DNA of 42,291 nt, taken from CAAGNP01 sp045595965 (GTDB lineage Bacteria > Bacteroidota > Bacteroidia > Bacteroidales > UBA932). A model generated the notes under the pieces. It was not told the DNA's origin and searched no databases. It worked only from the letters and a program-made list of their open reading frames with translations. The position numbers were made by a program, and so were the translations under genes. The stretch covers positions 1 through 42,291 of the forward strand of contig JAZOBN010000016.1 in NCBI GenBank assembly GCA_045595965.1, given 5' to 3'. This document shows positions 26,909-34,908 of the stretch, piece by piece (position 1 is the stretch's first letter; each line of letters opens with the position of its first letter).

Positions 26909-27487
26909 TTATTTATTAAAATATCCTACAGTTTGTGCAAGGGTGATTATCTCCCCCCCTTTAAGATTCAATTTTTTGGCAAGCACAGGTTTGTTGATCA
27001 TCGCCCTTGTTACAGTAGCAAGTCCTGCCGATGCACAGAATAGGTATATGTTCTGCGAAATGAAACCGGTATCGACATAGGCAGTCTCGACAGTCCCCCT
27101 CTCATCTTTTCCGGTGATCTTGGTGGTATCTGCTACAAACACAATGTTCAGGGGGGCAGTTGCAACAAAATCCTGCTCTCCGGTACAACTCCTCAAATCC
27201 TCCTCAGAGAGGTGGGTCAATGTATTTTCTGCAGGGTTGTAGAGGTATAGACCGGTTGACAAGGTGATATATAGTGAGGTCTCCTGTCTGTTGTGGGAGG
27301 ATGGTGCAGTTCTCCTTTTTCCTCCGCCACCGAAACCGAAACCTGCCCAAAGAAGATCGGATAAGGTCTGCAAGTCGAGTTCTTCAGGGGAGAATGTACG
27401 GGATGAGCGCCTTTTCATCAGGGCTTCCATTAAAGGAAGTCCCCCCTGACTTTGAGGAGTAGGGAGGACAATATTTTTCAGTGCCAT
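26909..27487 (-). CDS. Nitroreductase / SagB-type FMN oxidoreductase
   Basis: The 192-residue protein has the FMN-binding start of the nitroreductase fold (KRRSSRTFSPEELDLQTLSDLLWAGFG) and the dimer-interface segment YVDTGFISQNIYLFCASAGLATVTR. The layout resembles the SagB/ThcOx-like branch. There is no signal peptide, so it is cytoplasmic. The substrate is unknown. It sits one base downstream of the C69 peptidase gene and five bases upstream of the GH2 gene, so it is surely co-transcribed with them, although no link to sugar use is obvious. Confidence 0.88.
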   Translation of the reverse strand: MALKNIVLPTPQSQGGLPLMEALMKRRSSRTFSPEELDLQTLSDLLWAGFGFGGGGKRRTAPSSHNRQETSLYITLSTGLYLYNPAENTLTHLSEEDLRSCTGEQDFVATAPLNIVFVADTTKITGKDERGTVETAYVDTGFISQNIYLFCASAGLATVTRAMINKPVLAKKLNLKGGEIITLAQTVGYFNK

Positions 27488-27488
27488 A

Positions 27489-29180
27489 TTATTCTACTAT
27501 TAAAATTTCTCCGGCATCTTTAACAACAGCCTCTTTCCATTTTTGGCTGTAGCCGGGCTGGATGGGTGAGGCAGGGATTGTTGTAGAGGTGCCATTGTTC
27601 TTGAATGATCCGTCAGGGTTCTGAACCTTCACATTACCATCCATATATTTCAGTAGCAGGTAAGAATCAAGTTGTTTCCAGGTTTTGAAGAGTGCCTCTG
27701 CCCTCATAGTAGAGTATGCAGTGAGGAGTTCTCTTGCTTTGAATGATGCTTTCTCTTTGTCTGGATCTGAATTGAGAATCTGCAACGCCTGTTCATCAAT
27801 TTTTGGAAGTTCTGCCACACAGTCATTCTCCCACCTGTTGGCAACAGCCTGGATATCGGGAGCAACTCTGTCGTAAAGGAGATATGCAAATTGGGCAACT
27901 CTGTTCATCAACCAGAACAATGAGGTCTCTGAGTAGGTAAGAAGGGAGCCGTTACCCTCTTTGATGCACTCTGGAACGGCACTGATTGTGGTATATACAG
28001 GGGTGAGGCACGATGTTGCAGCATCATCGACACCAAACCAGATAACGCCACCAACTTCATCAGGCAACCAGTTGCGTGACTGACAAAGTACCCAGAAGCC
28101 TGTTTGTTGGGTAGCAATTGCCCTTTCGTTGAGGTATTGTTTTCCATCAACCTCAAAATACATAGGTCTCCAACGGTAAGGGAGGGCGTGTCCACCAGCC
28201 CCTACATCCTGAGTCATATCCATTGGGGTACCTTCGTAGTGGTCTCTCATAACATCTGCAAGGGCCTTGGTAGATACTTTCTCTGCAGGTTTGATGAACA
28301 GAGGCATCTTGTTGGATGGGTTCTTACCCATTGCAAAGTCGAGATAATCTTCTGCTTTCTTGTCGTTGAACATCCCTTTGCCAAGGATGTTGTATGCGCT
28401 CCATACCCTTGCTTCGCAACCGCGAAGACCGCTGAAATCTGCTGGGCAATATGCATCGCAGAAACTGAAATCTTCATCAGATCCGCTGTAATACCCCATT
28501 TCGCGTGCGAAATCAACAACATCATCAGAGTAGATCCAGTTGGTGGGGTCGTTGAAGTTGATCTTGTCAATGCGAGACTGGTTTGCGTGTGCGCAGATAT
28601 ATCCGTCAGGAACCCTTGCAGCAACCCATACAGCACCTTTTTCTTTGGTCCCTTTTCCCACCATCTCCATAATCCATATTTCATTTTTGTCGGCAATCGA
28701 GAAAGACTCTCCGCCAGAGGCGTATCCGTGTTTCTCGACAAGCTGGGTCATGATGTCAATTGCTTCACGGGCAGATGATGCACGTTGGAGAGTTACATAG
28801 ATCAAAGAGCCGTAATCCATGATTCCGTCGGGATTTGGAAGCTCTTCACGACCACCAAATGTGCTCTCTACAATCGAAACCTGATGTTCGTTCATATTTC
28901 CGACAGTCTGATATGTTTTGCCGATTTGTGGAATTTTACCCATGAATTTTCCACTGTCCCAGTTGACGATGTCAAGTGATGATCCTTTGGGGAAAATCCC
29001 GGCAGGTTTGAAATAGAGTTCACCATACAGAACATGGGAGTCGGCAGCATAGGTAACCATTACTGAACCATCTTTCGAAGCCCCCTTGGATACAAGGACA
29101 TTTGTACATGCATCAGTGGGTTGATACATCAATGCAACGGCGATAAGGCAAATAGCCGATTTGAGATACTTGTTGATCAT
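27489..29180 (-). CDS. C69-family dipeptidase, secreted
   Basis: The protein has 563 residues from ATG 29180. The signal peptide ends at PTDA so that the mature protein begins with Cys, the expected N-terminal nucleophile of C69 (PF03577) peptidases, in ACTNVLVSKGASKDGS. Other typical stretches are GESFSIADKNEIWIMEMVGKG and CPADFSGLRGCEARVW. It probably cleaves dipeptides or small peptides in the periplasm. The frame is open for another 53 codons upstream, but that would bury the signal peptide, so I use the ATG that starts MINKYLKSAICL. It heads the seven-gene minus-strand run that ends at 17295. Confidence 0.9.
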   Translation of the reverse strand: MINKYLKSAICLIAVALMYQPTDACTNVLVSKGASKDGSVMVTYAADSHVLYGELYFKPAGIFPKGSSLDIVNWDSGKFMGKIPQIGKTYQTVGNMNEHQVSIVESTFGGREELPNPDGIMDYGSLIYVTLQRASSAREAIDIMTQLVEKHGYASGGESFSIADKNEIWIMEMVGKGTKEKGAVWVAARVPDGYICAHANQSRIDKINFNDPTNWIYSDDVVDFAREMGYYSGSDEDFSFCDAYCPADFSGLRGCEARVWSAYNILGKGMFNDKKAEDYLDFAMGKNPSNKMPLFIKPAEKVSTKALADVMRDHYEGTPMDMTQDVGAGGHALPYRWRPMYFEVDGKQYLNERAIATQQTGFWVLCQSRNWLPDEVGGVIWFGVDDAATSCLTPVYTTISAVPECIKEGNGSLLTYSETSLFWLMNRVAQFAYLLYDRVAPDIQAVANRWENDCVAELPKIDEQALQILNSDPDKEKASFKARELLTAYSTMRAEALFKTWKQLDSYLLLKYMDGNVKVQNPDGSFKNNGTSTTIPASPIQPGYSQKWKEAVVKDAGEILIVE

Positions 29181-29207
29181 AGTGTATAATGTTTTATATT
29201 TATTTGC

Positions 29208-29223
29208 TATTTTTGCAAAGATA
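29208..29223. promoter_or_regulatory. Back-to-back divergent -7 boxes
   Basis: TATTTTTG on the plus strand (29208-29215) faces the gene at 29237. It directly abuts TATCTTTG on the minus strand (29223-29216), which faces the C69 peptidase at 29180. The two boxes share the symmetric core TTTGCAAA, so the two promoters probably compete for polymerase. Confidence 0.5.
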
Positions 29224-29236
29224 TAAAAAATGAAGT

Positions 29237-29623
29237 ATGAAAAATAGAGTTTTTGCGATATTAGCTGCCTTGTTTTTTGGAACAATTTCACTTTCTGCCC
29301 AGAACCAGCAGCCACCTGATCCCGAAGAGTTGGCGGCATCAGAGGCCATCAGACTGGAGAAGTTGCTGAAACTTGAACCTCACCAGGCATTTTATGTAGA
29401 TTCTATCCTTCGTCACGACATGATGGCGCTTCAGGACGAGATGACAAAAATGGGTGAATCGGGTATGAGGGATTACAATAATTTCAAGATAGTCCAGGAC
29501 AAATGGATCAATCAGATAGATTCAAGTCTGAAGCAGGTGATGACACCCGAACAATTCACCATCTATCTGAAAGATGTAGGACGATATAAAAAAGAGAAAA
29601 AAGCAAAGAAAAAAAGAGATTAA
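29237..29623 (+). CDS. Small secreted helical protein (Spy/CpxP-like)
   Basis: The 128-residue protein has a signal peptide ending at SLSAQ. The mature part is charged and probably all helical. VMTPEQFTIYLKDVGRYKKEKK resembles the LTxxQ-type repeat of Spy/CpxP periplasmic chaperone-like proteins and of Bacteroidales relatives. The tail is very lysine-rich. Function is unknown; a periplasmic helper role is only a guess. Its end overlaps the end of the convergent PHP phosphatase gene by four bases. Confidence 0.7.
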   Translation: MKNRVFAILAALFFGTISLSAQNQQPPDPEELAASEAIRLEKLLKLEPHQAFYVDSILRHDMMALQDEMTKMGESGMRDYNNFKIVQDKWINQIDSSLKQVMTPEQFTIYLKDVGRYKKEKKAKKKRD

Positions 29624-30420
29624 AGAGGGGTGGGTACCGCCCTTCTTTTTTCATAGTGGACCGAATAGCGGATTCCACAACTCTTTATCATAGGGACAAA
29701 CAATTCAAAATTTTCACCGATTCTCTCCTTTTCGTGGGCATCAGAGCCAAAACTGATGAACTCCCCACCGAACTCCCTGAATCTTATCAGCAGCATAGGA
29801 TCCAGAACAGGTTGCCTTCCGTTGACATTGAGATAGGTTTTGGTGTTGATCTCAAATGTTTTCCCGTTCTGGGCAAGTCTTTTAAGAATTGAATCAAGCT
29901 GGTCGCCAAACTCAGAGTATGTAATGGAGCACTCTGGATATGGGGCGTAACGGGCGATGTAGTCGAAGTGGCCAAGAATGTCAAAATTGTCAAACCCGGA
30001 GATACACCTGTCGATAACTTCCAGATAGTGGCCATATGCCTCTTTATAGTCGTAAGGGATGTAGTAATTGCCGTGGAATGGGTCTGTACCGTCGATGAAA
30101 TGGAGGGATCCGATTACAGAGTCGAAATTATAAGAGGATACAAGCTCTTTCATTTCATCAATGCAGTGTGGCTGCATTCCCACTTCGACCCCTTTCAGGA
30201 TGTTGAAGCCACTCTGGAGAATCATCTCATCGATTGCCTTTTGTTGCTCGATAGGGTCAAATTTGTATGACAAAGTCCCTTCCGGAACATCAAAGTCGTA
30301 GTGTTCAGAGAAACAGATTCCGCCAAGCCCCCTCCTTTTAGCAAAATCTACCGCCTCATCGAGGGGAGTTATGCTGTCCACCGAATAACACGAGTGGGTG
30401 TGATTGTCAAATAGTACCAT
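29620..30420 (-). CDS. PHP-domain phosphatase, histidinol-phosphatase (HisJ) like
   Basis: The protein has 266 residues from ATG 30420. Metal-binding motifs of the PHP family are in the right order: DNHTHSCYS, CFSEHYDFD, GVEVGMQPH, GSLHFIDG, DILGHFDYIARY and SFGSDAHE. HisJ-type members hydrolyse histidinol phosphate, but other PHP phosphoesterases look similar and no other his gene is nearby. The longer frame from 30465 would overlap the upstream gene by about 40 bases, so I prefer the ATG five bases after that gene's stop. Confidence 0.85.
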   Translation of the reverse strand: MVLFDNHTHSCYSVDSITPLDEAVDFAKRRGLGGICFSEHYDFDVPEGTLSYKFDPIEQQKAIDEMILQSGFNILKGVEVGMQPHCIDEMKELVSSYNFDSVIGSLHFIDGTDPFHGNYYIPYDYKEAYGHYLEVIDRCISGFDNFDILGHFDYIARYAPYPECSITYSEFGDQLDSILKRLAQNGKTFEINTKTYLNVNGRQPVLDPMLLIRFREFGGEFISFGSDAHEKERIGENFELFVPMIKSCGIRYSVHYEKRRAVPTPL

Positions 30421-30424
30421 GCCG

Positions 30425-30817
30425 TTAAATTTCTGCAACTCTCCACTCCCCTTCGGTACGTACAATAATAAGTGTATTGTGGATTGTAGGGTCGGGTGCA
30501 GGCATAATTACATCGTAGCAAACTTTAATAGAGTCTTTGGATATGTTCTGTACAGAAGTGATGGCGGTCTGGACATTTGAGGAGATATCTACAATTTCCT
30601 CTTGTACCTCCTCTTCAAGTTCATAATACTCCTGGATAGCAACCGAGAGGGCTTCATTGAGGTCTTGTGTGCAGCATCTTAAAGCACTCTCATAATCGGT
30701 TGAGAAATATGCACTTAAAAAGTCATTTGCAACAGATGTCGCCTCTTTGGTGCTGTTGGAACAGCTTGTTGCTACAAGGATGGCAAGTGTAGCCAAAACG
30801 GTACAAATCTTTTTCAT
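30425..30817 (-). CDS. DUF4878-type small lipoprotein
   Basis: The 130-residue protein has a lipoprotein signal (LVATSC, cysteine about residue 19). A single small alpha-beta domain follows, of the NTF2-like type seen in DUF4878: VANDFLSAYFSTDYESAL at the start and TEGEWRVAEI at the end. The family has no settled function. The gene sits six bases after mutS2 and five before the phosphatase gene, so it belongs to the mutS2 operon. Confidence 0.7.
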   Translation of the reverse strand: MKKICTVLATLAILVATSCSNSTKEATSVANDFLSAYFSTDYESALRCCTQDLNEALSVAIQEYYELEEEVQEEIVDISSNVQTAITSVQNISKDSIKVCYDVIMPAPDPTIHNTLIIVRTEGEWRVAEI

Positions 30818-30822
30818 ATTCT

Positions 30823-33336
30823 TTATTTATCAAGTTCTACAATAGTAATTCCTGTCCCCCCCCTCTCAATGTGTTCATCCCGGAAAGATTTCACCCCGGG
30901 GGTTATCTTGAGGTATTTTCTGATCTCCTCCCTGAGGATTCCGTTCCCTTTTCCGTGGAGGATGCTCACCTGCCCCATATCGACCATTATCGCATCATCT
31001 ATAAATCGTGTTACGATCTCGATAGCCTCATCAAGTCTTTTGCCACGAATGTCGATATTGGGCTGGAAATTGAGTCTCCTCTCCGAGAGTGAAGAGGTGT
31101 CGTATGTGCTCTTCCTCTCTGCTGGTTTGAAATGCTCCTTGTACTGCTTTACTGAGAGGGGTTCCACTTTGTCTATTGACATTTTTGTGATGATCTCCCC
31201 TATAGCGATACTCACATTTTTCCCGGCAATTTTTACCACCTCTCCGGCTACATTGCCCCCCTTGACCTTGACTTTTGTACCCACCTCGATAACGGCGGGC
31301 CTTTTTTCGGCCTCTACTGTGGCAACGATATTCTCTGAAGGGTCGTTTTTTCTCCTCTCCCTCTCCTCTTTCCGTTGCTGTTGCCTTTTCTTCCGCTCGA
31401 TGATCTGATTCATCTTTTTCTCAATCTGGGCATCGGTGGCGGTATTACTCTCCTGGGTCATCTCCAAAGAGAATGTGTTGAGCTCTTTACGGATAAGTTT
31501 GGTCTTCTCTTTATCTGCCTGACTCTCCCGGATCTCTTTGATTGTGGCTTCGATTTTCTTGTTGGCCTGGGCAAGAATCTCCTGAGCCTCTCTTTTAGCC
31601 TCTTCAATAATTCCTTTGCGGACAGATTTTATGTCGCCGAGTTCTTTCTCGTATTTTTCTGTTATGCTCTCAAGGGTCTTGTCTGTTGTTTTGATCCTGG
31701 CAAGGCGCTCTTCGAGTTGTTTTTTATTTCGGGCAATCTTGCGGAGATTTCTCTCAATAGTTACAAAGTCCTGACCGGCCCTCTCTTCCGCTCCGTGGAC
31801 AATGTTCTCCGGAAGCCCCATCTTGCGGGCGAGTTCGAAAGCGAACGAATTTCCCGGCAGTCCCATCTCCAGTTTGAAAAGGGGCTCAATTTTCTGCACA
31901 TCAAACAACATTGCACCATTTACAACCCTTTGGCTGTTCCCTGCGTAGAGTTTGAGGTTGGTGTAGTGGGTGGTAATTACTCCGTAGCACCCCCTTTTCT
32001 CAAGTTCTGAGAGGATCTCTTCGGCGATAGCTCCACCGGCAGCCGGCTCTGTTCCGGAGCCGAATTCATCGATAAGGACCAGGGAGTCCTCTCCAGCCTC
32101 ATCGAGGATGTTCTTCATGTTCAGAAGGTGTGAACTATATGTACTCAGGTCGTTCTCAATGGATTGGTTGTCACCAATATCAATGAATATATCTTTGAAC
32201 AGTCTCAGTTCTGAAGATTCAGCGGTAGAGATCAGCAACCCCCACTGAAGCATATATTGTAGCAGCCCCACCGTTTTCAGGCAGACAGATTTACCTCCGG
32301 CATTGGGTCCTGAGATCAGGAGTATCGATTTATCTCTGTTCAATACCAGATCGAGTGGGACAATATTCTTCCCCTCTTTTCTCAGATTCTCCTCCAGCAG
32401 CGGGTGCCTTGCCCTCTGGAGCCGGAGTTCTCCGTTTGTAGAGATGACAGGTTTGCCTGCAGCAAAACGGGATGCAACAGTTGCCTTTGCCCTTATGAAG
32501 TCGAGTTCCCCCATGTATTCGGCAGAGAGTATGATTTCTGGGAGATATGGACGGAGGAATTCGGTAAATTCGGTCAGTATTCTGATAATCTCCCTCTGCT
32601 CTGCAAAATGGAGCTCCCGAACCTGATTGTTCAGTTCGACAATCTCCATCGGTTCGATAAATGCTGTTTTGCCGGAGGCAGATTCGTCATAAACAAATCC
32701 GGGAAGTTTCTTCTTGTTCCCCACAACCACAGGGATCAGCATCCTGCCATCCCTGACAGAGATACTCGCCTCAGAGTCTGCTATCCCATCTTCCTGTGCC
32801 TTTTTGAGGATGTTCTGTATTCTTCTGGAGATGGTCCCCTCTTTCTCCCTTATTGAACGGCGAATCTCGAAAAGGGAGTCGCTGGCATTGTCACGAACCT
32901 CCCCGAAGCGGTCCAGTATGGTGTCGATACGGCGTGAGACCTCCGGGAATGTCATTATCGGCTCAGACATCTTTTTCAAGGTGGGGTATTCACCCTCTTT
33001 TGTGTTTTTGAAAAAGGAGAGAATCTTGCGGAGGGTCTCCAAGGTCTCTTTCAGTTTGTTGAGCGAAATGAGGTCAATATATGAGTACCCCGCCTGAAGA
33101 GGGATGAGAAATGGGAGACAATCGGAGAATCCACTATCTGGAAACGAAGACTCGAATATGTAGATAAGTCTCATTTCATCGGTCAGTGACAACCTCTTGA
33201 CCACCTCTTGAGGGTCGGTAGAGAAACACTCTTCGGCTGTGCGGTTGCGACCGTAATCGGTGCTGCATTTCGAAGCAATGATCTCTCTGACCTTGTCAAA
33301 ACCAATCTTGGGCTCTATCTTTTCGGGGTGTATCAT
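30823..33336 (-). CDS. mutS2: MutS2 endonuclease / ribosome-rescue ATPase
   Basis: The 837-residue protein has an N-terminal MutS2 clamp region, a MutS-type ATPase (Walker A LLISGPNAGGKSVCLKT; Walker B LVLIDEFGSGTEP), a long charged coiled coil, and a C-terminal Smr nuclease domain (NIDIRGKRLDEAI, ILHGKGNGILREEI). MutS2 has been tied to suppression of recombination and, more recently, to ribosome collision sensing. ATG 33336 (MIHPEKIEP) fits the family start; the frame extends further upstream without support. A -7 box (minus strand 33348-33341) ends only five bases from this ATG, so the transcript may be nearly leaderless. Confidence 0.95.
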   Translation of the reverse strand: MIHPEKIEPKIGFDKVREIIASKCSTDYGRNRTAEECFSTDPQEVVKRLSLTDEMRLIYIFESSFPDSGFSDCLPFLIPLQAGYSYIDLISLNKLKETLETLRKILSFFKNTKEGEYPTLKKMSEPIMTFPEVSRRIDTILDRFGEVRDNASDSLFEIRRSIREKEGTISRRIQNILKKAQEDGIADSEASISVRDGRMLIPVVVGNKKKLPGFVYDESASGKTAFIEPMEIVELNNQVRELHFAEQREIIRILTEFTEFLRPYLPEIILSAEYMGELDFIRAKATVASRFAAGKPVISTNGELRLQRARHPLLEENLRKEGKNIVPLDLVLNRDKSILLISGPNAGGKSVCLKTVGLLQYMLQWGLLISTAESSELRLFKDIFIDIGDNQSIENDLSTYSSHLLNMKNILDEAGEDSLVLIDEFGSGTEPAAGGAIAEEILSELEKRGCYGVITTHYTNLKLYAGNSQRVVNGAMLFDVQKIEPLFKLEMGLPGNSFAFELARKMGLPENIVHGAEERAGQDFVTIERNLRKIARNKKQLEERLARIKTTDKTLESITEKYEKELGDIKSVRKGIIEEAKREAQEILAQANKKIEATIKEIRESQADKEKTKLIRKELNTFSLEMTQESNTATDAQIEKKMNQIIERKKRQQQRKEERERRKNDPSENIVATVEAEKRPAVIEVGTKVKVKGGNVAGEVVKIAGKNVSIAIGEIITKMSIDKVEPLSVKQYKEHFKPAERKSTYDTSSLSERRLNFQPNIDIRGKRLDEAIEIVTRFIDDAIMVDMGQVSILHGKGNGILREEIRKYLKITPGVKSFRDEHIERGGTGITIVELDK

Positions 33337-33340
33337 GGTG

Positions 33341-33366
33341 CAAAGATAAAAAGTTTTATATCTTTG
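33341..33366. promoter_or_regulatory. Divergent -7 boxes of mutS2 and plsY
   Basis: TATCTTTG occurs on the minus strand (33348-33341) facing mutS2 and on the plus strand (33359-33366) facing plsY. Together they form an inverted repeat of CAAAGATA. No convincing -33 element is visible for either. Confidence 0.5.
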
Positions 33367-33391
33367 TGGAGAACAAACAGGATTAAAATAG

Positions 33392-34042
33392 GTGATTCCT
33401 TCATTCTCACTACTTGCTATCGCGGCATATTTGCTCGGATCGGTTTCGAGTGCCATATTGTTGTGCAAAATAGTGTATCATCAAGATATAAGGGATCATG
33501 GAAGTAGAAATCCGGGGGCCAATAATGTCCAGAGAGTTTTTGGATGGAAAGCGGGTATTTCTGTCTTCCTGTTTGATTTCATGAAAGGGGTAGGGGCTGT
33601 CTCTTTGGTCTATCTCGCCCCTGTTTCTCATGATAGTGAGGCGTTTGTTCAGTGGCAAATAGTTTTCGGCCTGTGTGCATTTATCGGCCACCTTTTTCCA
33701 CTCTTTTTTCAGTTTCGTGGAGGAAAAGGGGTGGCTGTCCTTGCCGGGGCGATGTTCGCTATACATCCCTGGGGTGCATTGATGTCCATTATTTTGTTTG
33801 GAGTGATGTTGGGGATAACAAGGTATACTTCAGTCAGTGTCCTTTGTGCAGCGGCATCCTATCCTCTTTTTGTAAATCTTCTCTTCGGGCTCTGGCTTGA
33901 TCCGCAGATTCCATACACTATAAGGATATTCAGCGTAGTTGTGGCATTGATGCTCCCATTGACCCACATAAGCAATATCAAAAGGCTTCTTCAGGGGAAA
34001 GAGAAGAAGTTTGCACTGAAAAAGCCCGTCAGGAAAGTTTAG
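33392..34042 (+). CDS. plsY: Glycerol-3-phosphate acyltransferase PlsY
   Basis: This inner-membrane enzyme of 216 residues uses acyl phosphate to acylate glycerol-3-phosphate in the first step of phospholipid synthesis. It has about five membrane segments. The three conserved motifs are visible: GSVSSAILLCK, GSRNPGANNVQRVFG, and GHLFPLFFQFRGGKGVAV. It starts with GTG (33392), which gives the expected hydrophobic N-terminus (IPSFSLLAIAAYLLGS). Its last four bases overlap the end of the convergent cdaA gene. Confidence 0.95.
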   Translation: MIPSFSLLAIAAYLLGSVSSAILLCKIVYHQDIRDHGSRNPGANNVQRVFGWKAGISVFLFDFMKGVGAVSLVYLAPVSHDSEAFVQWQIVFGLCAFIGHLFPLFFQFRGGKGVAVLAGAMFAIHPWGALMSIILFGVMLGITRYTSVSVLCAAASYPLFVNLLFGLWLDPQIPYTIRIFSVVVALMLPLTHISNIKRLLQGKEKKFALKKPVRKV

Positions 34043-34824
34043 TTTTTGTAGGAGTTCTCTATGGCGAGTTTCAATTCGCTGATACTGCTCATTGTCTTGA
34101 TCTCCCCGTTGTGTACAAATGAGATATTTCCGGTCTCTTCAGATACCACAATGGCATCAGCATCGGTTTCGGCAGTTATACTGCATGCGGCCCTGTGTCT
34201 CATACCATATTGAGGCGGAATATTGGGATTCTCTGTTACAGGGAGGGTACATCTTGCTGCGACAATCCTGTTGTTGTCAACAATCATCGCACCGTCGTGC
34301 AAAGGGGTATTCTTGTAAAAAATATTCTCTATAAGGCGACGGTTGATCAGAGAATCTATCTTGTCCCCGGTATCGGTGACAAATTCCAGAGAGGAGATGT
34401 GTTTCAAAATTATAAGTGCCCCGGTTTTGCTCTCTGAGAGTCTGTTGCAAGCCTGGGAGAGTTCTTCTATCGCCTCAAGACCAAGATCCTTTCCCTGGCC
34501 GAAAAGGAATTTTGTCAGTCTGCTTTTTTTCTCTGAGCGAACAATTGAACGGGTTCCAAGATGGAGGAGGAATTTTCTGATCTCCTGCTGGAACAGGATT
34601 ATCAGAGCAATTACCCCCACACCAAGTATTTGCCCGAGGATGGAACTCAGGAGTTTCATGTTCAATGCCTGCACGATGATCCAGAAAATGTACAGGATCA
34701 GAATACCCACAGCAATACCGATCGCTGAGGTGCCGCGAAGAATTTTGAACAACTGATAGATGATGAATGCTACCAGTATTATATCAATAATATCGACAAC
34801 AGATATATTCAAAAAATCAAACAT
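34039..34824 (-). CDS. cdaA: Diadenylate cyclase CdaA (c-di-AMP synthase)
   Basis: The membrane-bound enzyme of 261 residues joins two ATP into cyclic di-AMP. Three membrane helices fill the first 80 residues. The DAC domain follows, with the catalytic motifs DGA (LHDGAMIVDNN) and RHR (YGMRHRAACS). c-di-AMP controls potassium, osmotic balance and wall integrity in the bacteria where it has been studied. On the minus strand TAAGTTTG (34858-34851), 27 bases upstream, is a candidate -7 box, so it may have its own promoter. Confidence 0.95.
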   Translation of the reverse strand: MFDFLNISVVDIIDIILVAFIIYQLFKILRGTSAIGIAVGILILYIFWIIVQALNMKLLSSILGQILGVGVIALIILFQQEIRKFLLHLGTRSIVRSEKKSRLTKFLFGQGKDLGLEAIEELSQACNRLSESKTGALIILKHISSLEFVTDTGDKIDSLINRRLIENIFYKNTPLHDGAMIVDNNRIVAARCTLPVTENPNIPPQYGMRHRAACSITAETDADAIVVSEETGNISFVHNGEIKTMSSISELKLAIENSYKN

Positions 34825-34908
34825 GCCTCCACTATATATAAAGTATAGTGCAAACTTAATGATTTTCCCCGAAAATAACCAATCTCATTTACCGTTACCT
34901 TCTGCAAA

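Noticed and set aside
28104..28778. 224-codon open frame on the plus strand
   Set aside because: Antisense to the C69 peptidase gene, which has clear family motifs; no sign of independent coding.
31375..32010. 211-codon open frame on the plus strand rich in Leu and Phe
   Set aside because: Mirror image of the MutS2 coiled-coil and ATPase region; the apparent membrane character comes from reading charged codons backwards.
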